A model generated the notes under the pieces. That model was not told where the DNA came from. It ran no database searches and saw only the letters and a list, made by a program, of their open reading frames with translations. A program made the translations under genes and the position numbers. A stretch of 64,000 bases of DNA from Acidobacteriaceae bacterium KBS 83 (GTDB lineage: Bacteria > Acidobacteriota > Terriglobia > Terriglobales > Acidobacteriaceae). Where the stretch lies: assembly GCA_000381585.1 (NCBI GenBank), contig KB906734.1, forward strand, positions 558,001-622,000. The letters are read 5' to 3'. The first letter of the stretch is position 1. Each line of letters opens with the position of its first letter. This document shows positions 25,896-35,550 of the stretch, one piece after another.

Positions 25896-27470
25896 TCAGA
25901 ACCGGAATTCATGCCGCTCTTCGGAATTGGCAGGCAGTGGAAGCGCAGCCCCTTTCCGAAGATAGATGCGGTAGGCGTGGTCTGTTGACTGTGTGCGGTG
26001 CAGGCGACCCGGTTGCTCGGCGAAATTCCTTGCGATGACGAGTTGATAGTTATCGCGGAGATAGCCGGCAAAGCTGGGCCATTGGTTGATTTTGTCGAAG
26101 CTCGACCTCTGACCGAACCACTCGTTAGTGAGGACGATCACGGCGGGAGGATTACTGGTGAGCTGTTTCCAGTATTGGTCGCGATAGTAGTCGACTACCG
26201 AAGACTTTTCGCTGGCGAAGAGGAGCACGTCGCCCATCATTCCTGTGCTCTGCACGATCTTGAGGTGATAGAGGGCGGTGTAGCACCCCTGGACGAGGTC
26301 CATGCATTGGATCTGACGTTGCAGACGGCTCGCGCCTATGGATGTGAGGTCGTTCTCAAGCGAGACGAAATCCGTGTCGGCGTGGAGATGATCTATGTGG
26401 CGGAGGTACAGCGATGCGCCGAAGAGAATTCCGGCGGAGAGGCCGGCGACGCCGATGCAGCGGCGCCATCCAGTCATGCGCAGCGCGAGCGCCAGTTCGG
26501 TCGCCATCCAGAGAAGGAGGAATGCCGCGAACGGATAGCGGTGATAGTCATAGCCTTTTCCCTGTGCCAAGTAGGAGGCAATGCCGAAGGCTATACCGAA
26601 CAGGATGGAAGGGCGTTCCCAATTGTTCCATTGCTTGTTCCCAGGCGCGACCGCGAGGGCGAAGGGGAACATCACGAGTTCGACTTTCTTCGGCAGAAAG
26701 CGGAGCAGCGTTGCCGTACTGCTGGGCTCGAGACTGGCGTAGAAGGGTATGGTTCTACGCGCCGTTTCGATGAACGCGTGAAGCGCGTGATGCCGAAGAA
26801 GGAAGGAAAGAACGATCCCGCCCGCAACCACTGCTCCGGCGATGCTCCAGGAGAGATAGGGCGCGACGGATTCGTTTCTCTTTCGGATCTTCCATGCCGC
26901 CAGCGCAAGCAGCGCTAGGCCCAGAGGCGCGGTCATGGGTTTGATGGTCGCGGCCATTCCCATGCTGAGCCCGAACCCGATCAACAGCCAAGGCTTGCGG
27001 CGCCGCATGCTCTCAAACAGAAAGGCATACGCTATCGCGATCAGGACGGTCATCACTTCGTCGCGCTCGACTGAGTTCCAAGGTCCGTCGTTGGCATGCA
27101 GCAGCGCGAAGATGACGCCGGCAAACAGCCCACCGAGCCAGTCGTAGGGCAGAGTGACGACGACCATGGCGAGAGTGAGCACGCCGAGCAGCGTGAAATC
27201 ATAAATTCGCCATGCCAGGTCGCTTCCGCCAAAAAACTGCATCGCCCAGCCCTCGAGGACATAGACGCCCGGCATATTGATGTCCGGGATATCGCGATAG
27301 GGAGCGAAGCCGTTGTCGATCAAAAAATGGATGTAATGAAAGACCTGCGCATCCCATACCAATGGCCAGCGCCAAGTCAAAGCAACAATAGCAATCGCGA
27401 CCGATGCGAGAAGAGCGGCCATTGTGAACCGGAAGATGTCCATAGAGGATCGGGTTGAGGCCGTGGGCAT
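25896..27470 (-). CDS. GT-C-type (family 39-like) membrane glycosyltransferase
   Basis: This 524-residue integral membrane protein has about ten hydrophobic segments beginning with MAALLASVAIAIVALTW. A conserved acidic loop after the first segment (WDAQVFHYIHFLIDNG then YRDIPDINMPG) resembles the catalytic loop of lipid-linked sugar transferases of the ArnT/PMT type. A soluble C-terminal domain (about 370-524) follows. It would move a sugar from a polyprenyl phosphate carrier to an acceptor on the outer face of the inner membrane; sugar and acceptor are unknown. GGAG five bases before ATG 27470 supports this start. The broken GH2 gene is directly downstream. Confidence 0.8.
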   Translation of the reverse strand: MPTASTRSSMDIFRFTMAALLASVAIAIVALTWRWPLVWDAQVFHYIHFLIDNGFAPYRDIPDINMPGVYVLEGWAMQFFGGSDLAWRIYDFTLLGVLTLAMVVVTLPYDWLGGLFAGVIFALLHANDGPWNSVERDEVMTVLIAIAYAFLFESMRRRKPWLLIGFGLSMGMAATIKPMTAPLGLALLALAAWKIRKRNESVAPYLSWSIAGAVVAGGIVLSFLLRHHALHAFIETARRTIPFYASLEPSSTATLLRFLPKKVELVMFPFALAVAPGNKQWNNWERPSILFGIAFGIASYLAQGKGYDYHRYPFAAFLLLWMATELALALRMTGWRRCIGVAGLSAGILFGASLYLRHIDHLHADTDFVSLENDLTSIGASRLQRQIQCMDLVQGCYTALYHLKIVQSTGMMGDVLLFASEKSSVVDYYRDQYWKQLTSNPPAVIVLTNEWFGQRSSFDKINQWPSFAGYLRDNYQLVIARNFAEQPGRLHRTQSTDHAYRIYLRKGAALPLPANSEERHEFRF

Positions 27471-27541
27471 TCCAGCTCCGAGCGAGGATGATGCTGATTT
27501 TACAGTGCCGGCTGATCAAGCTGCGCGCGCCGGCGGACAAA

Positions 27542-29071
27542 TCATCCTGCGGTGGCCTTTTGCTGCTTCTGCTCCAATGTCAGCTGGTATGCGACATAGT
27601 ACTTGTAGATATTGCCGACATAAGTCACAGTCTCCTGACCAACATCCTTCGCTACCTCCAGCTCGACGTTCCCGAACCACTTGTCCGGATCGAGCCCATC
27701 CTCTTTCGCCTTTTTGCGAAGTCGCACGATGCGGTTTGGCCCGGCATTGTAGCTGGCGAAGGTGAACAATGTCTTATTCAGAGCATCGATTCCCGGATCG
27801 TTGAAGTACGTATCCGCAATTCCGCGCAACATCTTCGCGCCGGCGTGAATATTGTGCTCTGCATCGTTGACATTCGGAATGTCGATAGGATGGGCTGCCG
27901 CGAATTTCGGAATTACTTGCATGATACCGACCGCGCCCGATCGACTCCTCTTATTCTGGTCCAGCAGCGACTCCTGGTATCCCTGCGCAGCCAGCATGAG
28001 ATAGTCAAAGTCATATTGACTCGCATATTTCTTGAAGAATGCGGAATAGGCGTTGAACTTCTTCAATTCCTCCGGTGAGGTTGAATCCTTTATCCACTTC
28101 GTGTTCTGGAGGTAACGACGCAATAGCGTATTGCCAAACGAGGTTCCGGCAGCATGCGCAGAGACAAACTCGTCGACGAGCTGTTTGAGTTGGGGATTTT
28201 CCTTGCGCATCACCCATCCTGTATCAACGCCACCGGCAACAACAAGCTCAGGATGTACCTTGACATTGGGCAGCACCTGCGACCATAGGTCGGCCCTGCC
28301 CTTGTTTGTAACAGTAGCCGGAATCACGCCGGCGTTGACCATCTGGATCAAATCGTCGTCAAGCAGGTTCCTGTCGGCAGCCTTGATGTCCAGGGGTGGT
28401 TTTCCAGCCTTCTGTTGCGCATCACTCACCGATTTGAGGTTGCCGTAGTACACAGTAACCGGATTCACATAGATCGGTTTGCTTGCCAGATCATCGAAGC
28501 TCGAGACGTTCGACAACGCGGGGCCGGTGACCACGACCTCCGTAACGTTCTTCTGAATGGGTAGTGAAAAAGCGACGCGCTTCTCTCGCTCGGGAGTCAT
28601 CACGACTGCGTATGCAATGATGTCGCCCAGGCCCTGGGTGAGCGCAGCTTCAAGTTGATCGGGCCTCATTGGAAGGAAGATGACCTGAACCGGCAGCGGT
28701 CCGGTTTTCATCTTATGATTCACAAACTTCTCGAACTCCCGAAGAGCCTCATATTCAATTCCCTGGGGTCGCCCCATTTGGTAGAAGAACCCTACCCGAT
28801 TCACAATCACCAGCGCGCGGATACTCCGCTTCGTCACCATTTCGTTAAGATCGCCGGTCCGTTTTCCAAAACCTGTGGGCAGCACCAGCGATCCTTGCGA
28901 ACTCCCTCCACGTTCATTTGGAAGCAGCGACGTTGACGCATGCCCCGCATCCGATTTTGGCTGTGGCTGTGCTGCCGGTTGCTTGGCGGGTGCAGTTGTT
29001 TGCTTCTTGGTACATCCAATAACGGCAAATGATGCCGCGAAGAAACCGACGATTATCAGTCGATTGAGCAT
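27542..29071 (-). CDS. MltF-like lytic transglycosylase lipoprotein
   Basis: A lipoprotein signal (MLNRLIIVGFFAASFAVIGC) supports the start at 29071 rather than the longer open frame to 29335. After a Pro/Gln/Ala linker comes a family-3 solute-binding-like domain (about 70-330; YQMGRPQGIEYEALREFEKF, VNPVTVYYGNLKSV). The C-terminal SLT lysozyme-fold domain (about 350-500) has catalytic Glu in QGYQESLLDQ, then RSGAVGIMQVIP and ASYNAGPNRI. The domain order matches MltF, which cleaves peptidoglycan glycan strands to anhydromuropeptides at the outer membrane. The protein is about 509 residues. It is divergent from a putative outer-membrane protein at 29354. Confidence 0.9.
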   Translation of the reverse strand: MLNRLIIVGFFAASFAVIGCTKKQTTAPAKQPAAQPQPKSDAGHASTSLLPNERGGSSQGSLVLPTGFGKRTGDLNEMVTKRSIRALVIVNRVGFFYQMGRPQGIEYEALREFEKFVNHKMKTGPLPVQVIFLPMRPDQLEAALTQGLGDIIAYAVVMTPEREKRVAFSLPIQKNVTEVVVTGPALSNVSSFDDLASKPIYVNPVTVYYGNLKSVSDAQQKAGKPPLDIKAADRNLLDDDLIQMVNAGVIPATVTNKGRADLWSQVLPNVKVHPELVVAGGVDTGWVMRKENPQLKQLVDEFVSAHAAGTSFGNTLLRRYLQNTKWIKDSTSPEELKKFNAYSAFFKKYASQYDFDYLMLAAQGYQESLLDQNKRSRSGAVGIMQVIPKFAAAHPIDIPNVNDAEHNIHAGAKMLRGIADTYFNDPGIDALNKTLFTFASYNAGPNRIVRLRKKAKEDGLDPDKWFGNVELEVAKDVGQETVTYVGNIYKYYVAYQLTLEQKQQKATAG

Positions 29072-29353
29072 CGAGATACGACCCGCATGATGACAGTTCA
29101 CTCCACCCTCTGCGCACCCACGCCATTCGGCGGGCGTTAAGCGGAACTGATCTGTCGAGGAGTCAATAGCTTCGCACATGATTCCGACCTCCACGCTTCT
29201 GGCCAATTCACCTGGTCTGTGCGTGCGGAATGGACACGATTCGGCGCACGCGCCGGGGCTTCGCCATAAGACGTGGTCGACTAATACTGAACTGTCAAAG
29301 CATCGGGATAGCACTGGCAAAAGTGACAGGCACAAAGCAGTTGACCGATTGTC

Positions 29354-30325
29354 ATGCGTGCATTCTCATGGCGATTGACTCCCATGGCCGCAATGATTCG
29401 ATCGGCAGTGGTCACCATACTCCTATGCGGCTCACTCAGACTCTGCTGTGCGCAAGGATTGAGCCCACGAGCTTACGTCATTGCGCCCACTCATGCCAAT
29501 GCGGTGACACTGACATATCAGCTTCAAGATGGAGACGTAGTCTTTGACCCGTCACTTCCGATCGCGGATACCCATGGCAGGATCAGCACCCTCCACTTGG
29601 GCTACTTTCACACCTTCAGCTTCTTCGGACGTTCAGCCAATTTCACTGCAGTGTTACCGTATGGCGTCGGACACTTCCAAGGAGTGATCAATGACATCCC
29701 GGTAAAGGTATACCGGTCAGGTTTAGCGCCGACGACTCTTCGCTTTTCGGTCAATGTGCATGGCGCACCCGCGATGGAGCCCCAAGCCTTCGCGAAATGG
29801 AGGCAGAAACTGCTGATCGGAACAAGTCTCGTCGTCTCTCCGCCGACAGGCCAGTACGATCCAGCGCGGTTCATCAATATCGGCAGCAATCGTTGGGCCT
29901 TCCGACCCGAGGTGGGTCTCTCGCGGCGCTGGGGCAACTGGATCTTAGACGCCTATGCAGCGGTATGGTTCTTTACACCGAATAGCGACTTCTTTTCGAG
30001 CGCTCGTGCTTCGCATGGTCCCAACCGCCAAACACAAGAACCGATGGGGGCGACAGAGTTCCACCTGAGCTACAACGTAAGCCCTCGATCGTGGGTCTCC
30101 CTTGATGGGAACTATTGGTATGGCGGCGAAACCAGCGTGAATGGTGTGGTCACGCCAACCACATTGCAGTCCAACTCACGCATCGGGGCGACAGGTTCTT
30201 TTCCAGTATCCAAGCATCAATCCATCAAGGTCAGTTACAGTAATGGAACCTACGTCCGTTTCGGCGGAGACTATCAGAGTGTCTCGGTAGCGTGGCAGTA
30301 TTCATGGCTGCGCCGCCCCAATTAG
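29354..30325 (+). CDS. Putative outer-membrane protein (phenol-MetA-like)
   Basis: This protein of up to 323 residues has a signal segment (MIRSAVVTILLCGSLRLCCAQG) and then alternating amphipathic beta strands with many Tyr, Trp, Phe and Asn residues. The layout, with KLLIGTSLVVSPPTGQYDP in the middle and VAWQYSWLRRPN at the end, resembles the MetA-pathway outer-membrane family (PF13557), whose transport role is mostly inferred. Starts at 29354, 29384 and 29393 are all possible; none has a clear ribosome-binding site, so the longest is given. It is divergent from the MltF gene. Confidence 0.7.
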   Translation: MRAFSWRLTPMAAMIRSAVVTILLCGSLRLCCAQGLSPRAYVIAPTHANAVTLTYQLQDGDVVFDPSLPIADTHGRISTLHLGYFHTFSFFGRSANFTAVLPYGVGHFQGVINDIPVKVYRSGLAPTTLRFSVNVHGAPAMEPQAFAKWRQKLLIGTSLVVSPPTGQYDPARFINIGSNRWAFRPEVGLSRRWGNWILDAYAAVWFFTPNSDFFSSARASHGPNRQTQEPMGATEFHLSYNVSPRSWVSLDGNYWYGGETSVNGVVTPTTLQSNSRIGATGSFPVSKHQSIKVSYSNGTYVRFGGDYQSVSVAWQYSWLRRPN

Positions 30326-30439
30326 CAGGGATTCGTCCTTACACTATGCAATGTGCGCTGATTGTTCGAATGGGCGCAACGGCTGCCCCTTCTTCATGTG
30401 AAAACGCAATCAAGTGACGAATCCATTTGTTGACCCTGC

Positions 30440-30590
30440 TTAAAACTGCGCTGTCCAGCTGGTGATCAGCGTCAAGGGCGCATCTTGCTCCCTGAGTGTC
30501 CTGGTATTTACCAGGAAGCGCTTGCCATCGCAGGTGACCTCGTAAAACTGCGCGTCGTCCCGTAGACGAAACAGCGCTGAGACGACAGCA
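30440..30590 (-). pseudogene. Remnant of a PD40/protein-kinase C-terminus
   Basis: In one minus-strand frame the bases read LFRLRDDAQFYEVTCDGKRF, then LVNTRTLREQDAP, then LTLITSWTAQF and a stop at 30440. This is the usual ending of acidobacterial serine/threonine kinase or winged-helix proteins with TolB/PD40 propellers. The rest of the gene is absent, because the frame loses coding sense within a few codons upstream, next to the hairpin at 30596. I infer a decayed fragment left by a deletion. Confidence 0.5.
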
Positions 30591-30595
30591 CAAGA

Positions 30596-30621
30596 TGGGC
30601 GGTCCTAACAAGGATCGCCCA
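30596..30621 (-). terminator. Possible terminator hairpin after the sulfatase gene
   Basis: A 10-bp stem (30596-30605 with 30612-30621) with one G-T pair and a 6-nt loop lies 26 bp past the sulfatase stop. Only a weak T-rich tail (TCTTGT on the minus strand) follows, so function as a terminator is uncertain. Confidence 0.4.
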
Positions 30622-30647
30622 TCGGTTCCAGCTCATTAGCAAATCAG

Positions 30648-32330
30648 TCAGTCTGAAGGAACAGCCTTCGGCATGTTACCTGGATCCAATGACGGAACTG
30701 GATTCTTAGGATGCTGGAGATCCGGTATCAGGTCGTTCGACGCTCCCCCTGGGAAACGCTGGATGTTTGGATACTTCAGGATCGTTTTGTCGAAGTCGAC
30801 CAGCACTTGGGAAAATAAAGCCGCCGACCAACCATTGTCTTGACCGGAATACTTTCCAGCTGAGTTCGTAAATGCCCGGTCCGGTGCGGCTCCATTGAAG
30901 ACCATGTCGTACTTCTCGTAGGGGTCCATGGTGAGGTTGTAGGCCGCTGGGATTGAACCCGTGTTGAGACTTGGTCCGAGCCATGTATCTTTTGCCGTCC
31001 ACACGAACTTCCAGGCAATGTTCACCCAGGGCTCCTTAGGATCGCCTCCGATATCAGTGCGGATTGCGTTGAGATACTCGCCATTGATATAGACCCACGA
31101 CTTGCGCGCGGAATGCGGTGATTTGCCCAGAATGTAGGCGCTGTTGTCGACGCTGTCGAAGTAGATCGGCTTACCGTTGTTGTCCTTCATTTCGCCAGTG
31201 GGCGGTACGGGGATGTCTGCCATCGCCGCCAGGGTCGACCAGCAGTCGATATGCGACATCATTTCGCCGTACTGTACCCCCGCTGGAATATGTCCGGGCC
31301 ACGTCATGATGGCCGGAACGCGCCACCCACCTTCATAGGCAGAGCCCTTCTCGCCCCGGAACGGCGTCGTTCCCGCATCGGGATAAGCGTCGAGCCACGC
31401 GCCGTTGTCGGCGGTCAGGATGACGATGGTGTTTGGCGCATCGGCACGAATCTCATCCAATACCTTGCCGATATCCGCATCCATCTCCATCAGGGAATCC
31501 GAGTAGTCGCCCAGGTGCGAACGTCCTCTGAACTCTGGCGCCGCATTGGTGGGGTTGTGCATCTTGATCCAGTTCACGTCCATAAAGAACGGCTTACCGC
31601 TCTTCGCGTGCTCCTTGATATAGGCGACTGCATAGTCAGCCTGCCGCTCATCCATCGTCGCCATATAGTCGTAGGTAATCGTGGCGACCTTCGTGGCGGG
31701 CTTACCAGCGACGCCTTCCCATTCAGCGGAATTCACGATGGAGTCGTACATCTTTTGGAAATCGGGGTTATACGACGGGAACCAGGGATGGAACCACTTG
31801 CTGGTGTCAGGATAGGAATAGACGCCGGCGTAGTAGGCAGCGAACTCTTTCATCTCATCGAAGCCATGCTCAGTCGGGTAAGCCGCGGGCTTGTCACCTA
31901 GGTGCCACTTGCCAGAGAAGTACGTGGAGTAACCGTTCTTCTTGAAGTACTCGGCGATCGTCGGGGTTTCAGGGCGGAGATAGTTTTCGTCGCCCGGAGC
32001 CACCACGATCGATAGAGCCGAACGGATCGGTATGCGTCCGGTAATGAATGAGGCACGGCCCGCGGTGCAACTCGCCTGTCCGTACCAGCTGGTGAAAGTC
32101 GCGCCCTCCTTAGCCATTCGATCGATATTTGGTGTCGGATGACCGTTTGCGGCGCCGCCTCCTGAATACGCACCGAAATCGTTCCAACCAGTGTCGTCGG
32201 TCATAAGCATGACTATGTTGGGTTTTCCCGTAGTGCCCTGGGCGTGCGCCCTAACACTCTCGCCCGCCAGCACACTCGAAGCGGCAAGCACTCCCACCGC
32301 TAGCTGTCGAAACATAGCTTTTATCTCCAT
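30648..32330 (-). CDS. Exported arylsulfatase (formylglycine type)
   Basis: This 560-residue type-I sulfatase has a Sec signal peptide (about 1-31, ending RAHAQ). The metal-binding start reads IVMLMTDDTGWNDFGAY. Cys88 in SCTAGRASF is the residue converted to formylglycine in the C-x-A/P-x-R motif. Further marks are FSGKWHLGD (about 140), MDVNWIKMHNPTN and ILTADNGAWLDAYPD with the DNG metal ligand. It should hydrolyse sulfate esters in the periplasm and needs a formylglycine-generating enzyme, which is not encoded here. AAGGAG seven bases before ATG 32330 supports the start. The substrate could be a sulfated polysaccharide or an aryl sulfate. Confidence 0.93.
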   Translation of the reverse strand: MEIKAMFRQLAVGVLAASSVLAGESVRAHAQGTTGKPNIVMLMTDDTGWNDFGAYSGGGAANGHPTPNIDRMAKEGATFTSWYGQASCTAGRASFITGRIPIRSALSIVVAPGDENYLRPETPTIAEYFKKNGYSTYFSGKWHLGDKPAAYPTEHGFDEMKEFAAYYAGVYSYPDTSKWFHPWFPSYNPDFQKMYDSIVNSAEWEGVAGKPATKVATITYDYMATMDERQADYAVAYIKEHAKSGKPFFMDVNWIKMHNPTNAAPEFRGRSHLGDYSDSLMEMDADIGKVLDEIRADAPNTIVILTADNGAWLDAYPDAGTTPFRGEKGSAYEGGWRVPAIMTWPGHIPAGVQYGEMMSHIDCWSTLAAMADIPVPPTGEMKDNNGKPIYFDSVDNSAYILGKSPHSARKSWVYINGEYLNAIRTDIGGDPKEPWVNIAWKFVWTAKDTWLGPSLNTGSIPAAYNLTMDPYEKYDMVFNGAAPDRAFTNSAGKYSGQDNGWSAALFSQVLVDFDKTILKYPNIQRFPGGASNDLIPDLQHPKNPVPSLDPGNMPKAVPSD

Positions 32331-32910
32331 TCCTTTTCTCCTTGTAAGAGCAGGGCCGGAATTTTTCTAGCGATCGACGATTACACCACTGTTCCGAAAG
32401 TTTAGAAACTGTATGTTGTGACAGTACGTATCTGTAATCATCCCGGGATCATCAGGATAAGTTGTTACGATGTGCGGCTGCCCCACGTTCCCAACTGCTT
32501 GCCGAAGAAAGTCACACACACGCAACAGCAGCTACCGCAGACTAAGCTTCCCAGGAGACCTGTCATTTCTGACAATTGCCAAAATCAATCTAGACTCCCT
32601 TAACTCCCTATCGCTATTGACGGTGTGAGTCATCGAGATTTCGACGAAACGGTATGTGGATGGCTGCTGAGATCTCCGCACGCGCGCACAGGCGGAACGC
32701 TGCTGGCCGCTGACGGAGTGGGTTCCGAGTCTCAGTGGTGACTTCAACTCTCATCGTTCCGGCTCGAAACACTTGACATGCCACTGCAAATCCGCAGCAA
32801 CGATAGGTCTATGCGCTCATTGGTCTGCATTGTCTTAGCCCAGATAGCTACCGAGAGGCGCGTTTGTCGGAAGCGAACAGATCTACAGTAATTGCATTAG
32901 GAAGGTTCAA
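32331..32910. other. Long intergenic region, no gene seen
   Basis: These 580 bp separate two minus-strand genes. The short frames present have no ribosome-binding site or recognisable protein. The region is lower in GC than its neighbours and presumably holds the sulfatase promoter; I did not find a convincing promoter or terminator. Confidence 0.5.
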
Positions 32911-34464
32911 TCAGACAGACGAAGTCTCAGCAAACTCCCGGCTTTCGGAAAGGGTCATGAACAGGTTCTTGAGGTCTCGACGTTGCACCTTCCCGGTCAA
33001 GCCCTTTGGAAGAACTGGAACAAACAGAATCCGCTCGGGAGTCTTGTAATCGGCGATCCAATCACGGACGAAATCCCGTAGTTCGGTTTCCTGGAGAGTC
33101 AGCCCTTCGCGCAAGGCCACAAACGCAATCACCTTTTCACCATGGCTTGGATCGGGAAGCCCGATGACACCAGCCTCGAGAACCGCAGGGTGACGATACA
33201 ACGCCTCTTCGACTTCCTGCGGAGAGATGTTGGACCCCCCACGGATGATGATCTGCTTGACGCGGCCTGCGAACCAATAGAACCGATCGCGGTCGCGTCT
33301 CACCAGGTCGCCTGTGCGGAGCCATCCTCCGTCGAAGGTGGCTGCGGTTGCTTCCGGGTCATCCCAATAACCAACGCAGTTTGCCGGACTTTGTACTTGC
33401 AATTCGCCGACATGGCCGTCGGCCACAACTCCCCCAGAGAGACCGGCTATGCGGGTTTCTACGATTTCCAGGGCCGGCCCAACCGAACCTTCGCGAAGGG
33501 AGTCTTCGCGATTGCAGGTCACTGGCACGGTCTCAGTCATCCCATAAAGTTCTCGGATTGGAATACCAAATAGTCTACGAAACCGCTTCTGTAGGGTGAC
33601 TGGTACTGTGTCGCCGCCAGCGATGCAGAGCCGCATGGAACTAACATCGCGAGGATCGCTGACTTGCTCCTCCACGACGAACTGAAGCATGGCGGGCAGG
33701 ATGAAGAAGTAAGAGCAACGCCAACGCTCGATCAGATCGAGTATCTGCGCTGCGTCAAATGCTGGCAGAAGAACGACCGTACTGCCGCGTGAAATGCCGG
33801 GCAGCAAGACACATGCAAGTGCTGCGATATGCATCAACTGGCTCACGGCCAAGAGGGAAGATGTTTCAGGAATTCCCAAAGAGCACATCATCTCGGTCGA
33901 GCCAATGAGAGATATGTGCGTGTGCATGACTCCCTTCGGCCGCGCAGTCGTGCCCGATGTGTACATAATCGCTGCTAGCTGATCAGGGGTGACCTCAGGT
34001 AATGCCAAACGGCGCGATTCTCTGAGATCTAACCGTGGAAGCGCGGAAGTGAGTATTTGCAGATCCGTACACTCATCCCGTATTTCTTCGCAGAGATTCA
34101 CCAGCGCTGGCTGGCTAAAGCAAATCTTCGCTCTGGAGTGCGTAAGAATATATGCGATCTCGGGGGCCTTCAGCCGATTGTTCAGCGGGACTGCGATCAG
34201 CCCTGCCTTGAAGCATGCAAAGTAAAGCTGAACCACCTCAAGAGAGTTACTCCAATGAATGGCAACGCGATCTCCCGGCTCCAAACCAGCCTCCAAGAGC
34301 CAGCGCGCAAGAGCATCGGTTGATTGGTCGAGTTTCTCGAAGGAGAGCTGTTCTTCACCGCAGACGAGCGCAATACCGTCAGAGTTTTTCAACGAGGCTT
34401 GATGAAGCACCCGGCCCAAATTCAAGAAGTGGGACGGGAAACTGGAAGTTTCGAATGCCTGCAT
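32911..34464 (-). CDS. Acyl-CoA synthetase (AMP-binding family)
   Basis: This 517-residue adenylate-forming enzyme activates a carboxylic acid to acyl-AMP and usually then to acyl-CoA. It shows the AMP-binding loop MYTSGTTARPKGVMHTH (about 165-181), ELYGMTETVPVT (about 295), GWLRTGDLV (about 385) with the hinge-side GRVKQIIIRGG, and the C-terminal catalytic Lys in KGLTGKVQRR. The layout fits medium- or long-chain or aromatic acyl-CoA ligases; the substrate cannot be told from sequence. It is a lone gene, and GAGAG precedes ATG 34464. The neighbouring minus-strand gene at 34607 is a secreted protein of unknown role. Confidence 0.9.
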   Translation of the reverse strand: MQAFETSSFPSHFLNLGRVLHQASLKNSDGIALVCGEEQLSFEKLDQSTDALARWLLEAGLEPGDRVAIHWSNSLEVVQLYFACFKAGLIAVPLNNRLKAPEIAYILTHSRAKICFSQPALVNLCEEIRDECTDLQILTSALPRLDLRESRRLALPEVTPDQLAAIMYTSGTTARPKGVMHTHISLIGSTEMMCSLGIPETSSLLAVSQLMHIAALACVLLPGISRGSTVVLLPAFDAAQILDLIERWRCSYFFILPAMLQFVVEEQVSDPRDVSSMRLCIAGGDTVPVTLQKRFRRLFGIPIRELYGMTETVPVTCNREDSLREGSVGPALEIVETRIAGLSGGVVADGHVGELQVQSPANCVGYWDDPEATAATFDGGWLRTGDLVRRDRDRFYWFAGRVKQIIIRGGSNISPQEVEEALYRHPAVLEAGVIGLPDPSHGEKVIAFVALREGLTLQETELRDFVRDWIADYKTPERILFVPVLPKGLTGKVQRRDLKNLFMTLSESREFAETSSV

Positions 34465-34606
34465 AGGGCTCTCTTTTCAAGGAAATCGACAAAGATTTGA
34501 AGCAGAGTTGGTGCAAGGCCCCATGGCTCGATTGCTTTCAAATTCCCAAATCCCGTTAGGAACGGAGAACTAATGAGATTCCATTCGCTCTCCGCCGCCA
34601 GGGACG

Positions 34607-35296
34607 TCAGGGGTTGCAGCCGCTTGGCTGGGAGGGATCCGGATCGGTGCAGAGTGGCCCTAGCTTGGTGTGCGGGTTCGGAACACTGATCATGGCCAGA
34701 GGGCCAGCCTTGTGCTCTCCATTAAAAGGAGTGAACTTCGTAGGATCGTTGGCTGGGAAGCCACAAGCCGCCGCATCCTTCGGATTGTTGAACCAAAATC
34801 CCAGGTGGAAGGTATTGGTGGGTTTGAGCGCCGCATCCGGATCGAAACCGAAAATCTGATCGAGCAGGATGGTCTTGATACGAACATGGCCATCGTCGTG
34901 CCCCTTGGGGATCTCGATGTCGGACTGGTACCACGCCAAGCCAAAGCTGCCTTTGAAAGCAGGATTGGGCGTTGATGGGGCGAGCAGTGAAGTGCGCTGA
35001 ACCGTGAAGAGATCAAACTGGAGACCAGACTTGATGTTGTCGAGATCGAGATACAAAACGTCATTGAGCTCGCCGCGAACTACTGTAGCTCTGGCCCTGG
35101 GTTCCGCAAACTGCGACCTTCGAAGGCAGTTCGCAAACTGAGGGTTCGGTACAAGATCAAAAATGATGGTGTTCTTCTTGTTCTGTGCCGAAGCGGTTAA
35201 CGGGGATGAAATCGCACCGATTGCGGTGATGAGTGCGAATATCATGGTCCCAGAGCTGAAGCAGCCCCGGAGACGCGTGAGCCAGGTGTTGGTCAT
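34607..35296 (-). CDS. Secreted protein of unknown function
   Basis: I do not recognise this 229-residue protein. It has a signal peptide (TMIFALITAIGAISSPLTASAQ). The mature part contains three features worth noting: NPQFANCLRRSQFAEP, a Gly/Phe-rich segment (TFHLGFWFNNPKDAAACGFP) and a Pro/Asp-rich end (GPLCTDPDPSQPSGCNP). Four cysteines in the mature part could form disulfides. ATG 35296 is chosen because GGAG lies six bases upstream; an in-frame ATG at 35308 overlaps that site. It is transcribed divergently from the winged-helix regulator at 35551. Confidence 0.7.
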   Translation of the reverse strand: MTNTWLTRLRGCFSSGTMIFALITAIGAISSPLTASAQNKKNTIIFDLVPNPQFANCLRRSQFAEPRARATVVRGELNDVLYLDLDNIKSGLQFDLFTVQRTSLLAPSTPNPAFKGSFGLAWYQSDIEIPKGHDDGHVRIKTILLDQIFGFDPDAALKPTNTFHLGFWFNNPKDAAACGFPANDPTKFTPFNGEHKAGPLAMISVPNPHTKLGPLCTDPDPSQPSGCNP

Positions 35297-35550
35297 TGCA
35301 TTCTCCATTCGTTGACTTAGAATTGGTTCGGGCCGTCTCGACCGATACCGATTTGCCAGCAGGTGTCGAGGAACCTCAATGCCGGCGCGTTAAGCGCGGA
35401 ATTGAGTTGCTGCAGTCGGCCTCATTGGCGCCCTGCAGTGTGGTCACCCTAGCGAATCGGGTTCCGCGAGTCCTCAAACCAAGTCAAGGATTCGGTAAGG
35501 ATTTTCCAAAGAAAATGTAAAGACCGGCTAAGCCCTAATGGATCAATCAT

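Noticed and set aside
25998-26918. 306-residue plus-strand open frame within the glycosyltransferase gene
   Set aside because: Shadow frame; the minus-strand membrane protein has clear helices and a catalytic loop.
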